DNA of 12,367 nt from positions 1-12,367 of the forward strand of contig JAHECQ010000070.1 of assembly GCA_024641625.1 (NCBI GenBank). Reading direction: 5' to 3'. The stretch's first letter is position 1, and every line of letters starts with the position of its first letter. The notes under the pieces were generated by a model. The model did not search any database and was not told the DNA's origin. It saw only the letters and a program-made list of their open reading frames with translations. The translations under genes were made by a program, and so were the position numbers. Shown in pieces: positions 6,450-12,367 of the stretch. Origin of the DNA: Acidimicrobiales bacterium (GTDB lineage Bacteria > Actinomycetota > Acidimicrobiia > Acidimicrobiales > SZUA-35).

Positions 6450-7085
6450 ATGACACGCACCCGACAGATCCCCCGCTCCGAGGCACCCGAATCGGTCCTG
6501 CCCGTCTACGATCGGCTCTTCGGCGATCGCGACCCCGTGGCCGAGCCGGGGACCGCCACCGGAACGCCTGGTAACTGGTGGACCGTGTTCGCTCAGACGC
6601 CGGCACTGCTCGACCACATGGTGGCCGGATTCGCCTTGTTCTCGAGTCCCGACCGCGTGCTTCCGGCCAATCTGCGCGAACTCGGTCTCGCCCGCGCCGG
6701 GTTCTGTGCCGGCAGTCAGTTCGTGTTCAGTCAACACTGCAAGGCCGCCCGCAAGGCCGGTGTGACCGATGCTCAGATCGAGGCGCTTCCGAGCTGGTCC
6801 ATCGCCGATGTCTTCAGCCCCGCCGAGCGGGCCGTACTCGCCTACACCGACGAGTTGGTGCTGGGCGACGGCCGAGTTCAGGACGCCACCTTCGCCGCCT
6901 TGGCCGAACACCTCGGCGAGCCCGCCATCATCGAGCTGACCTATGCCGTCGCCAGCTATCGGCTGCACGCGCTGATGTGCCGGGCGCTACGGCTCGAGTA
7001 CGACGACGTCGACGAGCGGATCGTCGAGATCGCCGCGCCGGATCAGGCCGACGCCGACGTCATGGGCACCATCAGCATGCGCTGA
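6450..7085 (+). CDS. Carboxymuconolactone decarboxylase (CMD/AhpD)-family protein
   Basis: An all-helical CMD-fold protein of 211 residues. The core motif RELGLARAGFCAGSQFVFSQHCKAARKAG lies at about 76-104, with Glu77, Cys86, His96 and Cys97. True AhpD peroxidase partners have a Cys-x-x-Cys pair; here the two cysteines are ten residues apart, so a CxxC redox site is absent. The variant with Gln-His is common in uncharacterised actinobacterial relatives. The C-terminal half repeats the helical pattern (IIELTYAVASYRLHALMCRAL, about 160-180). There is no ribosome-binding site: ATG 6450 lies 7 bases after a -10-like TACAGT, so the mRNA is probably leaderless. It diverges from the VOC-cupin pair and converges on the hydrolase. 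Substrate is unknown; decarboxylation of a lactone is not implied by the family name. Confidence 0.87.
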   Translation: MTRTRQIPRSEAPESVLPVYDRLFGDRDPVAEPGTATGTPGNWWTVFAQTPALLDHMVAGFALFSSPDRVLPANLRELGLARAGFCAGSQFVFSQHCKAARKAGVTDAQIEALPSWSIADVFSPAERAVLAYTDELVLGDGRVQDATFAALAEHLGEPAIIELTYAVASYRLHALMCRALRLEYDDVDERIVEIAAPDQADADVMGTISMR

Positions 7086-7089
7086 TCGC

Positions 7090-7107
7090 TCGGGCCCACG
7101 AACCCGA
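7090..7107 (+). terminator. Weak hairpin just past the CMD-family gene
   Basis: TCGGG and CCCGA form a 5-bp stem with an 8-base loop, beginning 4 bases after the stop at 7085. No T-tract follows. It is a weak terminator candidate in the 49-base convergent gap. Confidence 0.25.
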
Positions 7108-7109
7108 AC

Positions 7110-7147
7110 GGACAGGTACTCGACCGACAGGTACTCACTGCCTGTCC
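7110..7147. repeat. Short direct repeat plus inverted copy over the hydrolase stop codon
   Basis: GACAGGTACTC occurs at 7111-7121 and again at 7126-7136 with a 15-base period; the second copy overlaps the hydrolase stop codon. An inverted CCTGTC follows at 7141-7146, so GACAGG (7126-7131) can form a 6-bp stem with a 9-base loop. The first copy can pair over 7 bp (GGACAGG with CCTGTCC). It may be a recent local duplication or part of the terminator region between convergent genes. Confidence 0.4.
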
Positions 7148-8253
7148 ATCGCCCACTGGGCAATGGTGTCGGCAACGGCATCCCGTGCGTTGTCGGGCGA
7201 GAGGAAGTAGTGGTCACCCGGCAAGGTCAGGTGGGTCTTGTCGGTGGCGGCTACGGCGGACATGATGGCCCGAGCGTCGGACGGGAACACACCCGAGTCG
7301 CCGGCAGCATCGATCAGGAGCGTCGGGACCTTCAGGCGAGCGAGGTGCGGCGCAGCCTGGCACTGCGAGTCCTCGAGGCTCCACATCGACAGCCACGTTC
7401 GCAACGAATTGACCAACCCGACGCCGTAGACCCCTGCGTTTGCGTGCCTGGGGTTTCCCAGATAACAGCTGTTGGCCGGCCGGTCATTGGGATCGAGGCT
7501 TGGATCGACGAACCTTGGATCGGCCCAGACCCGGTTGACGACGAAGAGGCGATCTCGCACGCCCCCGGCTGCGCAACGCTCCAGCTCGGCTTTGACCCAC
7601 TGGGTGATGCGGTGATTCCTCGCGACCTGAGCGGCCCGGTAACGAGCAACGAACTCATCGCTGAACGGCGGACCGTTGCGAGGATTGAAGATGTCGAGTT
7701 CGGGATCGATCGCCAGCGGATCGAGCTCGTCGATGACCGCACCATCGAGCCAATTCGTGAAGATCTCCGGTCGACCGGGATGGGCCGAGACGAACACATA
7801 GAGGTCCCCACGGGGCAGATCGTCGATGCAGTCCAGTGGTGGAAGCCCCGCCGTGGGCAACAGATTCGGCTGGACCGCCTGAGATTGATACGCCGCCATC
7901 AACGAGCCACCGCCCGAGTTCCCCAGCAACACGACGGTCTCCACGCCGGCAACCTCACGCATCCACCGCACACCGACACCGATCTCGGCGACTGCATGGT
8001 CGAGCAGGAAGGCTCGCTCGTTACCTCGAAAGCGCGTGTTCCAACCGAGGAATCCAAACCCCCGCCCGGCCAGGTACGAGGCGTGGTAATGCTCGGAGAA
8101 GTCGACGTTGTAGTGCGTGGCGATGAAGCCGATCTTGGGCCGCTCACCTCGCGGGGTGTGCCACAAGCCTTGGCACGGGTGGCCGCCGGCGCCGGCACGG
8201 CCGACGATCGGCGACGGAAGACCGACAAAAGTTACGTCTGTAGCCACATCCAT
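7135..8253 (-). CDS. Alpha/beta-hydrolase-fold protein
   Basis: Predicted serine hydrolase or esterase of 372 residues, no signal peptide, so cytosolic. The nucleophile elbow GNSGGG sits at 112-117 with Ser113. The strand-turn LLIDAAGDSGVFP at 312-324 offers the acid (Asp319), and LPGDHYFL at 344-351 offers the catalytic His348. A long middle stretch (about 130-290) between nucleophile and acid, rich in Trp, Asp and Arg, is probably a cap domain over the active site. The ATG at 8253 is preferred to an in-frame start at 8286 because the longer form would overlap the divergent desaturase start, and because a -10-like TACACT at 8266-8261 would place the transcript start at the 8253 ATG. Substrate is not recognisable; esters, lactones or epoxides are all possible. 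Confidence 0.82.
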   Translation of the reverse strand: MDVATDVTFVGLPSPIVGRAGAGGHPCQGLWHTPRGERPKIGFIATHYNVDFSEHYHASYLAGRGFGFLGWNTRFRGNERAFLLDHAVAEIGVGVRWMREVAGVETVVLLGNSGGGSLMAAYQSQAVQPNLLPTAGLPPLDCIDDLPRGDLYVFVSAHPGRPEIFTNWLDGAVIDELDPLAIDPELDIFNPRNGPPFSDEFVARYRAAQVARNHRITQWVKAELERCAAGGVRDRLFVVNRVWADPRFVDPSLDPNDRPANSCYLGNPRHANAGVYGVGLVNSLRTWLSMWSLEDSQCQAAPHLARLKVPTLLIDAAGDSGVFPSDARAIMSAVAATDKTHLTLPGDHYFLSPDNARDAVADTIAQWAMDRQ

Positions 8254-8260
8254 CTCGGTG

Positions 8261-8270
8261 AGTGTAACAT
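8261..8270. promoter_or_regulatory. Overlapping divergent -10 elements for hydrolase and desaturase
   Basis: TAACAT at 8265-8270 (+ strand) and TACACT at 8266-8261 (minus strand) share the same TA base pairs. Standard spacing puts the + start at about 8277, the A of the desaturase ATG, and the minus start at about 8254, one base from the hydrolase ATG at 8253. Both transcripts would be leaderless, which agrees with the lack of a ribosome-binding site before either gene. The whole gap between start codons is only 23 bases. No clear -35 is seen on either side. Confidence 0.55.
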
Positions 8271-8276
8271 TGCCCC

Positions 8277-9335
8277 ATGACCGCATCCATCGAGACCGAC
8301 GAGACTCCGGACACCGTCACGGCCGACGAGTCGAGCAGGGCGAGCGACGCCGATGCCGCCCACAACGAGCTCGTTGCGAAGATGACCGGCGGAATGGTTC
8401 GTCGGCGACCCGATACTGCGTTCCCCGAGTTCACCGGCAGCGAGCGACTTCGCCCCGATGGCCGCCCCCGCGCCGCCCTTCGAACCGAGCTTCGACGCAT
8501 CCCCGATGTCCGCAATGCCATCACCTGTGTCACGGCCCTCGGACTGCCGGTGCTCCTCGTCGCTGCCATCGTGAGGATCGACCACTGGGCTGCGATCGCC
8601 GTGGGAGTGATCGTCATGGGGGTGCTCCAGAACCGTATGTTCATCCTTCACCATGAAGGTGCGCACCGGCTGCTGTTCTCGAATCGTCGGGTCAACGACG
8701 TCATCGGCGTGAACCTCTTCGGATGGCTTGCCTTCGGCACGGGCACCCACGCCTATCGCCGGGGACACGCCAACCACCACCGCGACGAGTTCGGACCCAA
8801 GGAGCCCGACTTCCTGCTCTACAGCTTCTACCCGATCAGTCGCAGATCGCTTCGCCGAAAACTGCTCCGAGACGCCAGTGGCGTGTCGGCCTATCGGATC
8901 CTGAAGCCTCGCCTCACGGGCGTCTTCCACCGACGCTACTTCGTCAACAGCCTCCGTTTCTTCGCCGGGCAACTGGTGGTCTTCGCTGTCTTCGCCCTGT
9001 TCGGGCACCCGTGGCTCTACTTCCTGCTCTGGGCCCTTCCCTACGCGGTGGTGTATCAGGTGCTCAACCGACTCAGGGCCATTGCCGAACACGGCGGCAT
9101 GACCCGGTCCGCCGACCGGCGTCGGACCTCCCATCACGTGCATCAGAGCCTCCTCGCCCGAACGGTGCTGGTCCCCTATGGGGTGGGCTATCACCTCGCT
9201 CACCACGTCGACTCGGGTATTCCATTTCGCAATACGCCTCGGCTCCAGCGAGTGCTGGAGGAAGATGGCTACGTTGTCCCCGAACTCACCTGGCCGTCCT
9301 ACCGCTCGCTCTGGAAGGCCCTGGCCGGCGGGTGA
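8277..9335 (+). CDS. Membrane fatty-acid desaturase family, di-iron
   Basis: Integral membrane di-iron enzyme of 352 residues, predicted to introduce a double bond or hydroxyl into a fatty-acyl or related lipid chain. The three histidine boxes are present in order: HHEGAH at 125-130, HANHH at 164-168 and HLAHH at 306-310. The AEHGG segment at 270-274, common in this family, is also present. Hydrophobic segments lie at about 82-100, 104-119, 142-155 and 225-262. The first 70 residues are polar and acidic then basic, and probably cytoplasmic. Family members include acyl-lipid and acyl-CoA desaturases, beta-carotene hydroxylase-like and alkane hydroxylase-like enzymes, so the substrate is open. 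ATG 8277 is 6 bases after a -10-like TAACAT (leaderless). Its stop overlaps the PaaX-type regulator start (GTGA), so the two are translationally coupled. Confidence 0.9.
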   Translation: MTASIETDETPDTVTADESSRASDADAAHNELVAKMTGGMVRRRPDTAFPEFTGSERLRPDGRPRAALRTELRRIPDVRNAITCVTALGLPVLLVAAIVRIDHWAAIAVGVIVMGVLQNRMFILHHEGAHRLLFSNRRVNDVIGVNLFGWLAFGTGTHAYRRGHANHHRDEFGPKEPDFLLYSFYPISRRSLRRKLLRDASGVSAYRILKPRLTGVFHRRYFVNSLRFFAGQLVVFAVFALFGHPWLYFLLWALPYAVVYQVLNRLRAIAEHGGMTRSADRRRTSHHVHQSLLARTVLVPYGVGYHLAHHVDSGIPFRNTPRLQRVLEEDGYVVPELTWPSYRSLWKALAGG

Positions 9336-10123
9336 TCGACGACCTGCTCCGGCCCCTCTCGGCGCGGAGCATCATTGCCTCGACCTTGCTGGGCACGCAC
9401 CCTCCCAGGCTCTCGGGTCGCCTGTTGGTCGCCCTGGGCCAGGAGTTCGGGATCCCACCCGGAACGCTACGGGTTGCACTGTCGCGCATGGTCGACCGCA
9501 ACGAGTTGACCAATGAGGACGGGACCTATGCCCTCACCGGCCTGCTGCTGGTCCGTCAGGAGCGACAGGTACGAAGCCGACAACCGACGCGACCATGGGA
9601 CGGCTTGTGGGAAGGTGCCATCGTCACCGCGTCTGCTCGCACAGCAACCGAGCGAGCCCAACTCCGACGGGCATTGGTGACTCTCGGGCTCGGTGAGCGA
9701 CGAGAAGGCGTTTGGATGAGACCTGACAACCTCGATCCGATGCGGTTCACCGCTGCACGTCGGGTGGCCGATGAACAGGTCGAGTGGTACCGCATGGCCC
9801 CGATGGACCCTCGTGGGGGACGAATGCTGGCTGATCACCTCTTCACGCTCCCTGCCTGGGCCGAAGAGGCGCTCGCACTCATCGACCGAATCTCGACCGC
9901 CGCGGTCGAACTCGACACCGCCGAGACACCGACCCGAGGCGAGACTCTGACCCAAGCGTTCATCCTCGATGCTGCCGCCCGTCGCTTGTTCGTACGCGAT
10001 CCCCTCCTCCCCGATGCCCTGATCCCGGACGATTGGCCGGCTCAGGAACTCAGGGCAGCATTCGAGGAGCTCGATCGCCGCTTGAGCGTGGCGCTACGAG
10101 CCTTCTTCAAGTCCGTTCATTGA
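9332..10123 (+). CDS. PaaX-family transcriptional regulator
   Basis: DNA-binding repressor family, named for the phenylacetyl-CoA-responsive repressor of phenylacetate degradation; 263 residues. The N-terminal winged helix is visible at about 5-75: LSARSIIASTLLG, then the recognition region IPPGTLRVALSRMVDRNEL at 41-59, then the wing. The C-terminal signature ARRLFVRDPLLPDALIPDDWP at 216-236 is characteristic of PaaX proteins. The start is the GTG at 9332 overlapping the desaturase TGA by four bases, since the conserved region begins within a few residues and no alternative lies closer. No phenylacetate catabolic gene (paaABCDE, paaK) is in view, so the effector is probably not phenylacetyl-CoA or its targets lie elsewhere. 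It most plausibly controls the desaturase and the divergent hydrolase; this is inference from position. Confidence 0.88.
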   Translation: MIDDLLRPLSARSIIASTLLGTHPPRLSGRLLVALGQEFGIPPGTLRVALSRMVDRNELTNEDGTYALTGLLLVRQERQVRSRQPTRPWDGLWEGAIVTASARTATERAQLRRALVTLGLGERREGVWMRPDNLDPMRFTAARRVADEQVEWYRMAPMDPRGGRMLADHLFTLPAWAEEALALIDRISTAAVELDTAETPTRGETLTQAFILDAAARRLFVRDPLLPDALIPDDWPAQELRAAFEELDRRLSVALRAFFKSVH

Positions 10124-10127
10124 CGCG

Positions 10128-10160
10128 GAGAGAGACGACCCACTCGGGGCCGTCCCTCTC
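10128..10160 (-). terminator. Strong intrinsic-type hairpin after groEL
   Basis: In minus-strand RNA, 14 bases of each arm pair (GAGAGGGACGGCCC with GGGTCGTCTCTCTC) with two G-U wobbles and a 5-base loop, 43 bases beyond the groEL stop. On the + strand the same two positions become A-C mismatches, so the hairpin favours termination of groESL rather than of the PaaX transcript. No U-tract follows, as is common in high-GC Actinomycetota. Confidence 0.65.
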
Positions 10161-10167
10161 GATGCTT

Positions 10168-10185
10168 CACTGATCGGGTTCAGTG
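10168..10185. terminator. Second hairpin between convergent PaaX and groEL genes
   Basis: CACTGA and TCAGTG form a perfect 6-bp stem around a 6-base loop, 17 bases past the groEL stop. It works equally in both directions and sits beside the stronger 10128-10160 hairpin, giving a tandem terminator region for two convergent genes. Confidence 0.45.
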
Positions 10186-10202
10186 GCGGGTTGAGGCGAA
10201 CC

Positions 10203-11867
<1,665 letters not shown>

Positions 11868-11896
11868 GTTGATCCTTCCTCTTCAGGTAACGGGGA

Positions 11897-12247
11897 CTAG
11901 TTGACGATTGCGAGGATGTCGCGGGCGCTGACCACGAGCAGGTCTTCACCGTTGCTGGCGATCTCGGTACCCCCGTACTTGGAGTAGACGACGCGGTCGC
12001 CGACGCTCACCCCCATCGGGATCAGCTCACCGGTCTGGTCGGATCGCTTGCCAGGACCCACGGCGAGGACATCACCCTCCTGAGGAAGCTCCTTCGCTGA
12101 ATCGGGGATGACGAGACCCGACGCTGTCACCATGAGAGGCTCGGCGGGTCGAACCACGACACGGTCCTCGAGAGGAACCAGCGTGGAAGTGGTTGCGCTC
12201 TTGGCCGCGGCTTTGGGAGCCGGCTTGCGAGCAGATTTTGTTGCCAT
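11897..12247 (-). CDS. groES: Co-chaperonin GroES with N-terminal basic extension
   Basis: Heptameric lid of the GroEL chamber. The core from about residue 23 (LVPLEDRVVVRP) to the C-terminus is a complete GroES of about 94 residues, with the mobile loop EPLMVTASGLVIPDSAKELPQ at 36-56 that binds GroEL, and GDVLAVGPG and VVYSKYGGTEI further on. Before it are 22 extra residues rich in Lys, Ala and Pro (MATKSARKPAPKAAAKSATT), absent from ordinary GroES of about 97 residues. No ATG, GTG or TTG near residue 22 could give the short form, so the extension is probably translated. The only ribosome-binding candidate, GGAGG at 12264-12260, is 12 bases from the ATG, which is long. It is first in the groES-groEL operon. 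Confidence 0.96.
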   Translation of the reverse strand: MATKSARKPAPKAAAKSATTSTLVPLEDRVVVRPAEPLMVTASGLVIPDSAKELPQEGDVLAVGPGKRSDQTGELIPMGVSVGDRVVYSKYGGTEIASNGEDLLVVSARDILAIVN

Positions 12248-12277
12248 GGGTTGTTCGAACCTCCGGATTGTCGATGG

Positions 12278-12323
12278 TCAGCAGGGGCGAGGAACAGCGA
12301 ACCGCCCGGACACCCTCTGCTGA
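12278..12323 (-). promoter_or_regulatory. Stem-loop in the groESL 5' leader
   Basis: TCAGCAG at 12317-12323 and CTGCTGA at 12278-12284 (minus-strand sense) form a 7-bp perfect stem, extended inward by two G-C pairs after one A-C mismatch, around a loop of about 26 bases. It ends 13 bases before the GGAGG. A smaller dyad GGTT/AACC at 12261-12249 touches that GGAGG. Whether the mRNA includes this stem depends on the unmapped start site. Confidence 0.3.
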
Positions 12324-12331
12324 ATGATGTT

Positions 12332-12362
12332 CTCCACTAGTGAAGGTGACTCACCAGTGAAG
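12332..12362 (-). promoter_or_regulatory. Repeated dyads upstream of groESL, operator candidate
   Basis: In groES sense, CTTCACTGGTGA (12362-12351) and CTTCACTAGTGG (12345-12334) are near-copies with a 17-base period. Each is itself a dyad: TCAC..GTGA, and CACTAGTG, which is a perfect palindrome. A third dyad, GGTGA C TCACC (12345-12355), bridges them. The cluster lies about 85-115 bases upstream of the groES start, where an operator or promoter would be. It matches neither the CIRCE (HrcA) nor the HAIR (HspR) consensus as I know them. The window ends 5 bases later, so more copies could lie outside. Confidence 0.38.
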
Positions 12363-12367
12363 AGTTT

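Noticed and set aside
8231..8268. GTTAC (8231-8235) and GTAAC (8264-8268) as an operator for the PaaX regulator
   Set aside because: Only 5 bases per arm with a 28-base gap, which is easily chance; not reported as a site.
7210..8280. Long open frame on the + strand (356 codons) antisense to the alpha/beta hydrolase
   Set aside because: It mirrors the hydrolase gene, has no recognisable domain, and the minus-strand frame has a clear catalytic motif set; long antisense frames are expected in GC-rich DNA.
8254..8286. Longer start for the alpha/beta hydrolase at 8286
   Set aside because: It would overlap the divergent desaturase start and the promoter; the added residues do not look like part of the fold and there is no ribosome-binding site.
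8232..9206. Long open frame on the minus strand (324 codons) opposite the desaturase
   Set aside because: Composition is Glu, His, Gly and Val rich as in a shadow of the desaturase codons; all three histidine boxes are on the + strand.

Overview
The window is GC-rich DNA from a bacterium, most likely a high-GC Actinomycetota, possibly of the Acidimicrobiia kind. The evidence is a GroEL with a Gly-Gly-Met tail, a small beta-carbonic anhydrase that matches the mycobacterial Rv1284 type from memory, a PaaX-family regulator, and several genes whose best -10 element sits so close to the start codon that the mRNA would be leaderless. The phylum call is inference; no rRNA or marker tree was available. 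Genes are densely packed and no tRNA, rRNA, insertion sequence, phage gene or CRISPR array was found. I see no obvious undescribed defence or mobile system; the more interesting signals are regulatory and contextual.

Layout: (1) 1-454, the 3' part of a uridine phosphorylase gene on the + strand. (2) 522-2945, a tight minus-strand operon pyrE > kynU > beta-carbonic anhydrase, with a 4-base pyrE/kynU overlap and a 13-base kynU/carbonic anhydrase gap. (3) 3045-5318, a membrane-anchored GGDEF-EAL cyclic-di-GMP protein, also minus strand. (4) 5432-6387, a minus-strand pair VOC protein > cupin, diverging from a + strand carboxymuconolactone-decarboxylase-family gene (6450-7085). The two units share a 62-base gap holding a 16-base palindrome over both predicted -10 elements. 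(5) 7135-8253, an alpha/beta hydrolase on the minus strand, diverging over only 23 bases from a + strand pair of membrane fatty-acid desaturase (8277-9335) and PaaX-type regulator (9332-10123). (6) 10203-12247, a minus-strand groES > groEL operon with hairpins after groEL and an inverted-repeat cluster upstream of groES at the window edge.

How the parts may work together: pyrE and udp both belong to pyrimidine metabolism but lie in convergent units. Kynureninase (tryptophan catabolism) is embedded with pyrE without any other kynurenine-pathway gene in view. The VOC, cupin and CMD-family genes look like a small enzyme module under one operator, whose regulator is not in the window. The desaturase, PaaX regulator and hydrolase look like a locally regulated lipid or ester unit. 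The groESL operon is housekeeping, but its GroES has an unusual basic N-terminal extension and no CIRCE or HAIR site is visible upstream.
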